Assembly (NCBI GenBank): GCA_900545825.1
Contig: URAS01000002.1
Span: forward strand, 141,193 to 205,192
Direction of reading: 5' to 3'
Length of the DNA stretch: 64,000 nt
Source of the DNA: an uncultured Actinomyces sp.
GTDB taxonomy: Bacteria; Actinomycetota; Actinomycetes; Actinomycetales; Actinomycetaceae
The notes under the pieces were generated by a model. It did not search any database. It had not been told where the DNA came from and saw nothing but the letters and a program-made list of their open reading frames with translations. This document shows positions 40,072 to 50,700 of this stretch, piece after piece. Position numbers and translations under genes: made by a program. How positions within the stretch are numbered: the stretch's first letter is position 1; each line of letters begins with the position of its first letter.

Positions 40072-40379
40072 AAGGTATCCTTCCGGATGAGTACTTTTGC
40101 GCACACGCACCCGCGGTCCCTAACTGGCGTTGCCCCTACCGTCGCCCGGCGCATCTGTTCTGGATGGCGACCGGAAACAACCCACCTCGGACTAACACAG
40201 GCGCAAACTCCTACGCTAGTTGGCAACGGGCCCGCCGGCCAAGGGGATTCGTTGCCTTGTGGGAGAAATCATAGGCGGCGCCCTCACGGGGCCGCCACCA
40301 GGGTCCCCTTACCTCATTCGGCGGTTTCTCGCCGGGAACCGTAGGATGAAAGGGACGGATTCGCCAGGGAAGGCCGGGT
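40072..40379. other. Divergent gap between rpoB and fixC
   Basis: These 308 bases must hold the rpoBC promoter and leader on the minus strand and the fixC promoter on the plus strand. The only hexamer I would point to is TAGGAT (40342-40347), a possible -10 for fixC. I see no repeat family member and no small gene. Confidence 0.4.
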
Positions 40380-41669
40380 ATGGAGGAAGATTTCGAGGTC
40401 ATCGTCGTCGGCGGCGGGATCGCCGGGACGGTGTGTGCGTTGGCGCTCGCCCAGCAGGGCCACGAGGTCGCCCTCGTCGAACGTGGCGAGGCGCCGGGCT
40501 CCAAGAACCTGTCCGGCGGCGTCTTCTACTGCGACGTGATGAACCAGGTCATCCCCGATTTTGCCCAGGTCGCGCCGGTCGAACGCCGGATCACCCGGAA
40601 CTGTCTGACCTTCCTCACCCCGGACGGGCACGTCGGCCTCGACATTTTCGACTCGCGGCTGGGCGCGACGGGCAACGCCGTCAGCGTGCTGCGCTCGAAG
40701 CTCGACCCGTGGCTGGCCGAGCAGGCCGAGGCCGCGGGTGTCGCCGTCGTCCCCGGGATGCTGGCCGACCGCGTCCTCGTCGAGGACGGCCGCGTCACCG
40801 GCGTCGCCGTCGGCGAGGACGAGCTGCGCTGCAAGGTCGTCGTCGCGGCCGACGGGATCAACTCGTTCGTCGCCCGCTCGATCGGCCTGCGCCACGCCAG
40901 CCCCAACAAGCACCTGGCGGTCGGCGTGAAAAGCGTCGTCGAGCTGGGCGCCGACGTCATGGCGTCCCGCTTCGGCCTGGCCGAGGGCGAAGGCACCGCG
41001 TGGGCGATGGTCGGCGAGGCGACGCAGGGCGTCGCGGGCGGCGGCTTCATCTATACGAATCGGACGTCGGTCTCGCTGGGCGTCGTCCTCCGGCTGGATT
41101 CGCTGGTCGAATCGGGCCTGGCCAGCTCGGATATTCACGATGCGTTCCTCGCCCACCCATCGGTCGCCCCGCTGATCGCCGGCGGCGAGCTCAAGGAGTA
41201 CGGCTGCCACATGACCGCCGAGGGCGGCCGCGCGATGCTGGGCCGCATCCACACCGACGGCCTTGTTGTCATCGGCGACGCGGCCGGGCTGACGCTCAAC
41301 ACGGGCTTCGCGATCCGCGGGATGGACCTGGCAGCCGGCTCCGCCCTCGCCGCGGCCCGCGCGATCGACGCGGCGCTGCAGGCGGATGACGTGTCGGCGG
41401 CCGGCCTCGCGCGGTATCCGCAGGAACTGGCGTCCTCGTTCGTCGGCCACGACCTCGACACCTACGCGAACGCACCCAAGCTGTTCGAGGAGGACGCCAT
41501 GTACCGCACAGTCGGTCCGCTGGCGCAGGACCTCTTTTATCGGATCTATCGTCACGACGGTACGCCGCACCAGCACGCGGCGAAGCTGGCAGCCCAGGCG
41601 TGGCAGAACTCGGACCTCACGGCCACGGAAGCCGCACGGATCGCCGCGAAGGGGGTGGCTGCGCTGTGA
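40380..41669 (+). CDS. fixC: FixC-type electron-transfer flavoprotein:quinone oxidoreductase
   Basis: The 429-residue flavoprotein has an N-terminal FAD fold (VIVVGGGIAGTVCALALAQQ), the substrate-side segment GSKNLSGGVFY and the second FAD contact VVIGDAAGLTLNTGF. In FixABCX complexes FixC takes electrons from the FixAB flavoprotein and passes them, with FixX, to quinone or ferredoxin. The gene overlaps fixX by 3 bases. fixA and fixB are not in the window, so the complex must be completed elsewhere. ATG at 40380 follows GGAAGG. Confidence 0.92.
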   Translation: MEEDFEVIVVGGGIAGTVCALALAQQGHEVALVERGEAPGSKNLSGGVFYCDVMNQVIPDFAQVAPVERRITRNCLTFLTPDGHVGLDIFDSRLGATGNAVSVLRSKLDPWLAEQAEAAGVAVVPGMLADRVLVEDGRVTGVAVGEDELRCKVVVAADGINSFVARSIGLRHASPNKHLAVGVKSVVELGADVMASRFGLAEGEGTAWAMVGEATQGVAGGGFIYTNRTSVSLGVVLRLDSLVESGLASSDIHDAFLAHPSVAPLIAGGELKEYGCHMTAEGGRAMLGRIHTDGLVVIGDAAGLTLNTGFAIRGMDLAAGSALAAARAIDAALQADDVSAAGLARYPQELASSFVGHDLDTYANAPKLFEEDAMYRTVGPLAQDLFYRIYRHDGTPHQHAAKLAAQAWQNSDLTATEAARIAAKGVAAL

Positions 41670-41959
41670 AGCCAGGAACGGGAACGGTCCACGAACGCCT
41701 GTCGGTCAACCGGTACACCACCGACGAGGACGCCAGCCACATCCGCATCAACCAGGACTATGCGCGGGCCACGGGCCTGGGCAAGGTCCTGGTCGCCGTG
41801 TGCCCCGCGCACGTCTACTCAGAAAACCCCGACGGGACGATCGCCGTCGAATACGCCGCGTGCCTCGAGTGCGGGACGTGCCTGCAGGTCGCCGACCCCC
41901 AGCTGCTCACGTGGCACTACCCACGCGGCGGCTGCGGAATCAGCTACCGCCAGGGGTAA
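41666..41959 (+). CDS. fixX: FixX ferredoxin-like protein
   Basis: The 97-residue protein starts with GTG at 41666 inside the stop of fixC (GTGA overlap), with AAGGGGG upstream. It has four cysteines in the FixX/ETF-QO pattern: one in VCPAHVY and three in CLECGTC plus the upstream Cys, enough for a 4Fe-4S cluster, and the C-terminal YPRGGCGISYR typical of the family. It is the electron partner of FixC. Confidence 0.93.
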   Translation: MKPGTGTVHERLSVNRYTTDEDASHIRINQDYARATGLGKVLVAVCPAHVYSENPDGTIAVEYAACLECGTCLQVADPQLLTWHYPRGGCGISYRQG

Positions 41960-42012
41960 TACCCCCAGTTGACCCCGCTTGACTGAGGTGGAGGTCACAC
42001 TTTTTCACTTTT

Positions 42013-42041
42013 GAGGGCGTCGGCACCGAGCCGGCGCCCTC
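42013..42041 (+). terminator. fixCX terminator hairpin
   Basis: GAGGGCGTCGGC (42013-42024) pairs with GCCGGCGCCCTC (42030-42041), one G-T wobble, 5-base loop, 53 bases after fixX. No U-tract follows, although a T-rich stretch precedes it. Confidence 0.65.
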
Positions 42042-42216
42042 GTCGATGAGACCCACGCCCGGCACGCCGGGCCGGTCCCCCTCCCCCTTTCATCCCACCC
42101 TCACGCCGACGCCATGAGACCTTCAGTTTTCGCTGGTCAGACCACTTTTCATCCCCGCCGCGTGTCCATTTTCCGGGCATAAGATCCCCGTGTTCCCCGC
42201 TTTACCTACACCATCG

Positions 42217-44109
42217 ATGATGAAAGTGAAGCGCATGTCAAGAAGACATCTCTCGCATGTGGTCGCCACACTGTCGACGATCACCGCACTGGGCCTCGTT
42301 GGCGTAACAACGCCCGCCCTCGCCTCGACCTCGGACAAGTCCGCGGACGACGTCATGATCGAGGCGCCGCGCAACCCCCAGTTCGTCCACCACAACCACC
42401 ACGCCAAGGACAAGGCTGACGCCAAGGCCCTCCACAACCACGGGATCGGCGTGCGGCCGGCGCCCGTGAGCTTCAAGACCGACGCCAAGGATGCCGCCGC
42501 CACCCAGCGGTCGCGCCAGGCCGCCCAGCGTCTGCCGCGGTCGTTCGACCTGCGGCGTACGGGCAAGCTCTCGCCGATCCGCGACCAGGGGCCGAACGGC
42601 TCGTGCTGGGCGTTCGCGGCGATGGGGGCGCTCGAGTCGTACTTCCTCCCGAAGGAAAAACTCGACTTCTCTGAAGCGAACATGCGGAACACCCACGGCT
42701 TCGACTGGGGCCCGGAGGACGGCGGGTCGCGCGTCCTCTCGACGGCCTACTTCGCGCGCCGGTCGGGCCCGGTCGCCGAGGCTGACGACCCCTACTCGCC
42801 GTACCGTTTTAACTCACCGTCGGACCTTCCGCGGCGCAAGGACGTCACCGACGCCCTCTTCATCCCCGACCAGCAGTCGGGCCAGGACACCCAGACGATC
42901 AAGGAGGCCGTCACCGCCTACGGCGCGGTGTCGACGACGATCAACGGCGACGACAGCTTCATGAACCGCCGCACGGCCGCCCACTACAACCCCGGGTATG
43001 GTCGCGCCAACCACGCCGTCGACATCGTCGGGTGGAACGACGACTATTCGCCCGACAACTTCGACCAGCGCCCTCCGGGGCCGGGTGCCTGGATCGTCCG
43101 CAACTCGTGGGGCACCGGCTGGGGTGACAGCGGGTACTTCTACGTCTCGTACTACGACAGCTTCATCGGCCGGGAAAACGCCGTTTACCTGGCCCGGAAC
43201 GTCGACCAGAACGAGCAGACCTACCAGTACGACCCGCTGGGGGCGACCTCGTCGATCGGTAATCGCGGGAACGGCTGGTTCGCCAACGTGTTCACGGCGT
43301 CGAATCGCGAGCAGTCCCTCCACGCCGTCGGCTTCTGGGCGATGTCGAACGACGTGACGTACGACGTCTACCTGGCGACGAACGTCAACTCGCCGCGCGA
43401 CCTCGCGGGCGGCAAGAAGATCGCCTCGGGCCACGTTGACTTCGCCGGCTACCACACGATCACGTTCGATCCGCAGAAGATCGCGCCGGGACAGAATTTC
43501 GCCCCGGTGGTCCACGTCAAGTCGAACGACTACGACTACGTCGTGCCCATCGAGGAGCCCATCCGCGGCTTCTCGTCGGGTGCCCGCGCACGAAGCGGCC
43601 AGTCGTTCGTGTCGACCTCCGGCGAGAGCTGGGACGACCTGACCCGCAAGTTCCCGAACTCGAACGTCGCGCTCAAGGCGTTCACGACGACGTCCTCGGC
43701 GCAGCCGACGCCCGGCCCCACGCCGACGCCGACTCCGACCCCGACGCCCACGCCGACCCCGACGCCGGATCCCACGCCGACGCCGGGTCATGCCCAGGAC
43801 GTCTCCATGACTGTCCAGGCAGATCCGGGCGATTCGGTGTACGGCTACACGGCGGTCGCGTTCAACGTGAAGATCGTCGACGCCCGTGACCGCAGCACGC
43901 CGGTGGCCTACGTGCCCGTGACGTACCAGCTGACGAAACCAGACGGGACCGAGCTCACGGCACGCGGCCGCACGGACCGCAATGGGCTGCTGCAGTTCTA
44001 TTCGCCGCGCGACGTCCAAGACCTGCGCGGGGTCTATCACGTGACGATCGTGGCGGAATCGCCGACGGTCAAGCGTGCGACGACGTCGTTCACCTACACC
44101 GTGTGGTAG
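42217..44109 (+). CDS. Secreted papain-like (C1A) cysteine protease with lectin-like domain, Pro-Thr linker and Ig-like domain
   Basis: The protein of about 630 residues has a signal peptide (RRHLSHVVATLSTITALGLV, then TPALAS). The protease domain follows, with Gln124 and Cys130 (RDQGPNGSCWAF), His266 (NHAVDIVGW) and Asn296 (RNSWGTGWGDSGYF). A lectin-like domain of the type found after such proteases comes next, then a Pro-Thr repeat linker and a beta-rich C-terminal domain starting AQDVSMTVQADPGD. There is no LPxTG or membrane anchor, so it is probably released. Start is uncertain: ATG 42217, 42220 and 42235 and GTG 42190 are all possible and none has a strong ribosome site. It sits beside the giant adhesin gene. 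Confidence 0.85.
   Translation: MMKVKRMSRRHLSHVVATLSTITALGLVGVTTPALASTSDKSADDVMIEAPRNPQFVHHNHHAKDKADAKALHNHGIGVRPAPVSFKTDAKDAAATQRSRQAAQRLPRSFDLRRTGKLSPIRDQGPNGSCWAFAAMGALESYFLPKEKLDFSEANMRNTHGFDWGPEDGGSRVLSTAYFARRSGPVAEADDPYSPYRFNSPSDLPRRKDVTDALFIPDQQSGQDTQTIKEAVTAYGAVSTTINGDDSFMNRRTAAHYNPGYGRANHAVDIVGWNDDYSPDNFDQRPPGPGAWIVRNSWGTGWGDSGYFYVSYYDSFIGRENAVYLARNVDQNEQTYQYDPLGATSSIGNRGNGWFANVFTASNREQSLHAVGFWAMSNDVTYDVYLATNVNSPRDLAGGKKIASGHVDFAGYHTITFDPQKIAPGQNFAPVVHVKSNDYDYVVPIEEPIRGFSSGARARSGQSFVSTSGESWDDLTRKFPNSNVALKAFTTTSSAQPTPGPTPTPTPTPTPTPTPTPDPTPTPGHAQDVSMTVQADPGDSVYGYTAVAFNVKIVDARDRSTPVAYVPVTYQLTKPDGTELTARGRTDRNGLLQFYSPRDVQDLRGVYHVTIVAESPTVKRATTSFTYTVW
43702..43795 (+). repeat. Pro-Thr linker of the C1A protease
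   Basis: A run of CCGACG-type hexamers encodes alternating Thr-Pro dipeptides (about 11 pairs, ending PDPTPTPG). It links the lectin-like and C-terminal domains. Such tracts are flexible, wall-spanning and often O-glycosylated, and they vary in length between strains. Confidence 0.8.
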
Positions 44110-44128
44110 GTCAATCACGTCCTCTTGA

Positions 44129-44163
44129 GCCGGCGGGGTGGGCGACATGCTCACCCCGCCGGC
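44129..44163 (+). terminator. Protease gene terminator
   Basis: GCCGGCGGGGTG (44129-44140) pairs with CACCCCGCCGGC (44152-44163), followed by CTCATTT, 19 bases after the protease stop. Confidence 0.75.
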
Positions 44164-44209
44164 CTCATTTATGCTCCTGGTAGGCAATAGTGCGGGGCGA
44201 GGAGGCGCG

Positions 44210-44554
44210 ATGACGATCGACGAGGACGAATTCTGGGCGCTGGTCGAGGACGAATACGCCCAGCTGCCGCCCGAAATGACCGACGGCCTCGATAACGTGG
44301 CGATCTTCGTCGAGGACCGCAGCAGCACCGAGCCCGACCTGCTGGGCGTCTACGAGGGCTTCGACGTCAACGACCGCGTCGGCTACGGCTTGGGCGAGCT
44401 GCCCGACCGGATCGTCCTGTTCCGCGAGGTGCTGGCCGACTACTGCGACGACCTCGACCAGTTGCGCGACGAAATCCACATCACCCTGGTCCACGAGATC
44501 GCCCACTACTTCGGGCTCGACGACGACCAGCTGCACGCCCTCGGCTGGGCGTAG
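44210..44554 (+). CDS. Small zincin-like metallopeptidase family protein
   Basis: The 114-residue protein carries HEIAHYFGLDD (His95, Glu96, His99), the HExxH zinc site with a third ligand nearby, and belongs to the minimal metallopeptidase family of about 110-130 residues that is widespread in Actinomycetota. It has no signal peptide, so it acts inside the cell. ATG at 44210 follows GGAGG. Natural substrates of this family are not known. It lies between the protease and the adhesin gene but has its own terminators on both sides. Confidence 0.85.
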   Translation: MTIDEDEFWALVEDEYAQLPPEMTDGLDNVAIFVEDRSSTEPDLLGVYEGFDVNDRVGYGLGELPDRIVLFREVLADYCDDLDQLRDEIHITLVHEIAHYFGLDDDQLHALGWA

Positions 44555-44612
44555 CCTCTCCCCCGCCCCGAGGGCGCCGCGGGCTCATCATTGCCCCGCC
44601 AGCGCATAGGGC

Positions 44613-44660
44613 GGGGCGCCCGTTCTTTCCGTGCGGCAGAAAGAACGGGCGCCCCTTTTT
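44613..44660 (+). terminator. Strong intrinsic terminator after the metallopeptidase gene
   Basis: A perfect 17-bp stem, GGGGCGCCCGTTCTTTC (44613-44629) with GAAAGAACGGGCGCCCC (44639-44655), is followed by TTTTT. It lies between convergent genes and may also stop transcription of the giant adhesin gene from the other side. Confidence 0.9.
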
Positions 44661-44708
44661 CCTCTTCTCACACAGGCACCGTTACCGGTGGATGCATGCG
44701 GTCAGCCC

Positions 44709-47700
44709 CTACGCGTCACGACGACGCAAGAGAACCAAACCACACCCGGCAACAATCACCGCGCAAGCAACTCCCCCAACAAGCCCAGCAGACGCACCAG
44801 TCCGAGCCAACATCCGATGCCACACCGTGTGCGTCGTCGTCGTTCCGCCACCAGGAACCGGCGTCACCGGCGTCGTCCCCTTCGTCTTGGCCATCGCGAC
44901 GACCACCGTTTCACTGGCGTTGGCGAGGTCGACGTCCTCGACGATCGGCTTTACGCCAGGCTTGAGGCCGTTGATACCCTTGACGTCCTCGGCGCGGTAG
45001 ACCCGCTCGAAGATGACGAACTGGGCACCCGGACGCATCTGGCTTGCCGGGACATGGAACGTGACCACCAGCGAACCGCTGGCGTCGGCCTCACCCTTGA
45101 CCTCGAACTCGGCGCGCGCCTTCTGGTACGACCCAGGAACAACCTTGCCCGTCGACTTGTCCATGACCTCGCCGACCACGACGTAGCGACCCGGCTCGAA
45201 GTTGCCATAGAACACCTTGTCGTGGATCACGCCGTCCACACCAGCAGGCAACGCCTGACCGTGCGTGAGGCCGTCACCAGCAGCCGTCGTCGTGATGCTC
45301 GGCAGCTCCGGAATGATGGCGCCCGGTTTCGGGACCGTGACGGTCTGCTTCCGGTCGTTGATGTCCTTGTGGTCCGCGACCGGCTTGCCGTTGTTCGCCG
45401 TGTCGCCGCCCTCGGGGGCCTTGACCTGGGTCAGGGTCTCGAAGACCACCATCGACGCGCCCGCTTTGATCTGGTCGCCCGGAACCGTGAAGGTCACGTC
45501 GACGACCTGCGAGGCGGCCTCGGCCGTGAACTCGACCGGCTCGGACGTGGCGCCCGGAACCGCCTTATTCGTGGCCTTGTCCATCAACACGCCCGACACC
45601 TGGTAGGTGGTGCCCGGGACGAGGCCGGTCATCGTCACCTTGTCGACGACCGTGCCGTCCTGGCCGGGAACCAGCAGGGCGCCACCGGGCACCGACGCGA
45701 GCGTCGAGACCGCGGGATGACCCGGCGTGTTCGGCTTCGGGATCGTCACCGTCTGGGCGTGATCGTTGATGTCGTGGTGCTTCGCGACCGGCTGGTTGTC
45801 CTTCGACGTGTCGCCGCCCTCGGGAGCCTTGACCTGGGTCAGGGTCTCGAAGACCACCAGCGACGAACCGGCCTTAATCGCGGAGCCCGGCACGTGGAAC
45901 GTCATGTCCAGCACCTTGGTCGCCGCGTCGGCCGTGAACGTCACCGGCTCGGACGTGACGCCCGGAACCGCCGTGTTCGTCGCCTTGTCCATGAGGATGC
46001 CCGTCACCTTGTACTGCGTACCCGGCGTGAGGTCGGTCATCGTCACCTTGTCGACGACCGTGCCGTCCTGGCCCGGAATCAGCACCGCGCCACCGGGGAC
46101 ACCGGCCGAGGTCGACACCTCGGGCGTCTTCGGGGTCGGCTGATCCGGCTTGGGAACCGTGACCGTCTGGGCATGGTCGTTGATGTCCTTATGGTCCGCG
46201 ACCGGCTGGTTGTTCTTCGACGTGTCGCCGCCCTCGGGGGCCTTGACCTGGGTCAGGGTCTCGAAGACCACGTACGACGCGCCCGCCTTGATCCGGTCAC
46301 CCGGAACCGTGAAGGTTACCTCGTGCTGCTCCGTCGCCTTCTCGGCCGTGAACGTCACCGGATCGGCCGTCGCGCCCTCAACGGGCTGGTTGGTCGCCTT
46401 GTCCATCAACACACCCGTCACCTGGTACTGCGTGCCCGGGACCAGGCCGGTCATCGTCACCTGGTCGACGACCTTGCCGTCCGTGCCGGGCTCGAGCGGC
46501 GTCGGCGTCTTGGCGAGCGTCGAGACCTCGGGCTGGCCAGGCTGCGGCGGCTTGGGAACCGTCACGGTCTGGGCGTGATCGTTGATGTCCTTGTGGTCCG
46601 CGACCGGCTTGCCGTCCTTCGACGTGTCGCCGCCCTCGGGGGCCTTGACCTGGGTCAGGGTCTCGAAGACCACCAGCGACGAATCGGCCTTGATCGCCGA
46701 ACCCGGAACCTTGAAGGTGATCGTCACCTGGCCGGTCTCGGCCGTGGCGGTGAACGTCGCCGGCTCGGCCGTGACGCCATCGACGGCCTTCCCGGTCGCC
46801 TTGTCCATCAACACGCCCGTGACCTGGTAATGCGTGCCCACCGTCAAGCCGCTGAGCGACACCTGGTCGACAACAGTGCCGTCCTGGCCGGGAACGAGCA
46901 CCGCGCCACCGGAGACACCGGCCGAGGTCGAGACCTCAGGCGTCTTCGGCGTCGGGGTCACCGGCGGCGTGTCGGGCTTTGGCTTGATCGTGACCGTCTG
47001 GTCCTTGTCGTCCGGCACCTCGTGCTTGGCATCCGGCTGGTCGTTCGGGTTCTTCGGCGTGACCTTGCCGTTGTCGATCGTCACCTTGTCTTCGGGCCAG
47101 ATCCGCTCGAAGGCCGTCAGCTTGTCGCTGCCCGTCACCATCGCGGCCGGCACCTTGAACGTCACCTTGACGTCGCCATTCGCGTAGCCGTCCGTCCCGT
47201 GGTCGGTCGTGAACGTCGCGTAAGCGAACGCCCCGCCGGCCGTGGTCGTGATGTTGCCTTCGGCGACGTACTTCGTGTCGGCCTTGAGGTTCTCGTAGGT
47301 GATCGTGTCGACCAGCTCGACCTCGGTGCCGTCGGCCACCTTGGCGGCGTCGATCTCCTTGCCACCGTCAACGGTGCCGAGGACGGTCTTCGCGTTCGGA
47401 AGCTTCGGTTCGTCGGTCGGGGTGAACACGTTCGTCGCCGTGAACGTCAGCGGGGTCTTCGCCTTCTTCACGGTGAACGTCACCTGCGAGTGGTCCTTGT
47501 CCGCGCTGAAGTCGCCCTCGCCGGACACGCGGTCGAAGGTCACACCGTCGAAGTTGACACCATCGACCGGGGCCGGCTTCTTCTCGGCGACGGTGCACTG
47601 GGTACCGTCGGCGAGCTTGATGCCCTGCTCGATCGACGAGAACGTCTCCTCCGACTTGACCGTGAAGTCGCCCGTCTGGTCGCCACACGTGTAGGTGAAC

Positions 47701-50700
47701 TCGAACGTCTGGCCCTTGAGGATCGCGGATTCCGGAGCCTGCAGCCTCTTCGTCACCGAGAAGCCGACGGCGCCCTCATCCTGGTAGGTGTTCGTCGCAC
47801 CGACCTTCACCTCGAGGCCGGCCTCGACGGGCTTGACCTTGACGGCGTCCTTCATCTGCTGGCCACCCCACGTGACGTCCGCAGGCGTCGCCGCGGTACC
47901 GTCGGCGGTCCAGGCGACCGCGTGCGCGGTGCCGTCGATCGCGGCGTCGGCCTCACCGATCACGCAGACCGCGCCGGCGGGCAGGTTCTCGATCGAGGCG
48001 GACTCGCCGGCGGCCACCGTCAGGTCGCCGTTCGAGATCTTCGTGTCGGCGCCCTCGCCGGTCGCACACACGTAGGGGAAGGTGAACGACTTGTCGGCTG
48101 CCAGCTTCTTCGACGTGTTGTCCTCGACCGCCTTCGACACCGTCACCTTGCCGGGGGTCGGCAGCGTGTACGTGTTGGTCGCGACGACGGCGAACGAGGC
48201 GTTGGCCTCGATCGGGAACGAGACCGTCCCCTTCTCATCCTTCAGGTCGGTGCCGTTGCCCGTCCACGTCACGGCGTGCGTCGTGCCCTCGATGTCCGCG
48301 GCCTTCTCGCGCAGCCAGCAGGTCTGGCCCGCGGGAATCTTGTCGACCGTCTGCTTGCCGGCATCACCCGGCGTAACCGTGAGATCGGTCCACTCCGCAT
48401 CCGCCGCGGGCTCGTCACCCTCACCACACGTGTACGTGAACGCGTAGGACTCCGGCGCCGTCACGCCCTCGGGAGCCTTGACGACCTTCGACACATCGAA
48501 ACCGCCGTATTCCGGCTCCTCCGGCGGCACAGCCCACTTCGGAACCGTCACCGTCTGAGCCTCGTCATTGACGTCCTTGTGGTCGGCGACGACCGTGCCA
48601 TCCTTCGACGCGTCACCGCCCTCGGGAGCCTTAACCTGGGTCAACTCCTCAAACACCACGTACTTCGTCTCGGCGTCCTTCGACCCCAAGACCTTGGCAG
48701 GGATCGTGAACTCCAGCGACTGGACTTCCTCACCCTCGCCCGTGGCCTCGAACGGCTCAGACTCGACCGGCGCAACACCCTCAACCGGGATACCCGTCTG
48801 GTCAACCAGCGTACCGGTCAACTTGTACTGGGTCCCCTTGACAAGGTTCGTCATCGTCACCTTATCGACGATCGTCGCGTCCTTCTCGCCATCGACAACC
48901 TGCGTGTCGTCAGCCTTATTCGTCGCGTTCGTCTTCACCGTCGGCGTCTTCGGCTGATCCGGCTTGGGAACCGTGACCGTCTGGGCCTTGTCGTTCTTGT
49001 CGGCGTGGTCAACCTTCGGCTGATCCGGCGAGGCCGGCGTCAGCGTCTCGAAGACCACGAACGACTTGTCCGCAACGACCGCCTCGGCCGGAACCGAGAA
49101 CTCCATCGTCTGCGTGCTCGCGTCACCCTCGGCCGTGAACTCCTTCGGCTCAGCCTTCGCACCCGGAACCGGCTCGCCGGTGGTCTGGTCGACCAGCGTG
49201 CCCGTCAGGGTGTACTTCGCATCCTTGACCAGGCCCGTCATCTCGACCTTATCGACAACCGTCCCGGCCTTACCGACCTCAAGCGGCTGCGGGGTCGAAG
49301 CCGTCGTCTTCACCGTCGGCGTCTTCGGCGTGGGCGGCGTGTCGGGCTTCGGCTTGATCGTGACCGTCTGGTCCTTGTCGTCGGGCACCTCGTGCTTGGC
49401 GACCGGCTTCTCGCCCGCGTTCGGCGTCACCTTGTGATCGGCGATCGTCACCTGCGACTTCTCCCAGATCCGCTCGAGCGCGGTCAGCTGCGAGCTGCCC
49501 GTCACCATCGCGGCGGGAACCTTGAACGTCACCTTGACGTCGCCATTCGCGTAGCCGTCCGTCCCGTGGCCGGTCGTGAACGTCGCGAAAGCGGTCGCTT
49601 CACCGGCCGCGGTCGTGATGTTGCCCTCGGCGACGTAATCCGTGTCAGCCTTGAGGTTCGTGTAGCTGACCGTATCGACCAACTCGACCTCGGAGTCATC
49701 GGCCACCTTGGCGGCGTCAATGACCTTGCCGCCGTCGACAGTCCCGAGGACGGTCTTGGCGTCCGGTTCCTTCGGCTGCTCGGTCGGCTTGTAGCTGTTC
49801 GTCGCCCGGAACGTCTGCGGATCAATCGCGGCCGTCAGGGTGAACGTCACGCTGGAGTCGGCCTCGCTGGAGGTGAAGTCACCCTCGCCGGAGATCCGGT
49901 CGAACGTCACGCCCTTGAAGTTGACGCCCTCGACGTCGGCGGGCTTCTGCTCGGTCACCGTGCACTGCGTGCCTTTGGCCAGCTCGATGTTCTGCTCGAT
50001 CGACGAGAACGTCTCGTCCGGCTTCAGCTTGAAGTCGCCCGTCTTGTCGCCGCACGCGTAGTGGAACGAGAACTGCTGATCCTTCAGCAGCGCCGAATCC
50101 GACCCGGACAGGTTCTTCGTCAGCGTGAAGCCGACCTTGGTCTTGTCCACGTAGGTGTTCGTCGCGACAATCTGGGCTTCGACGCCGCCCTCGGCGGGCT
50201 TGGTCTTCACCGCGCCCTTGATTTCCTGGCCGCCCCACGTGATATCCGAGGGCGTCGCCACAGTGCCGTCGACCGTCCACGCGACGGTCTGGTCCGCGCC
50301 GCTCATGTCCGCGTCGGTCTCGCCGACCACGCAGACCGCGCCGGCGGGGACGTTCTCGATCGAGTTCGTGCCTTCGCCCTGGATCGTCAGGGTGCCGTCA
50401 GACACCTTGGTGTCGGCGGCCGAACCGGTCGCGCAGACGTACGGGAAGCTGAACTCCTTGATCTGGGCCCTGTTCCCCTCGGTCTGGTCGACGAGCCTCT
50501 TCGACACCGTGACCTTGCCGGGGGTCGGCTTGGTGTAGGTGTTCGTCGCGACGACGGCGAACGAGGTGTTGGCCTCGATCGGGACCGCGATCGTCCCGTT
50601 GTCGGCGCCGACCTCGGCGCCGTTACCGGTCCACGTCACAGCGTGCGTCGCGCCCTCAATATCCGCGGCCTTCTCGCGCAGCCAGCAGGTCTGGCCGACG

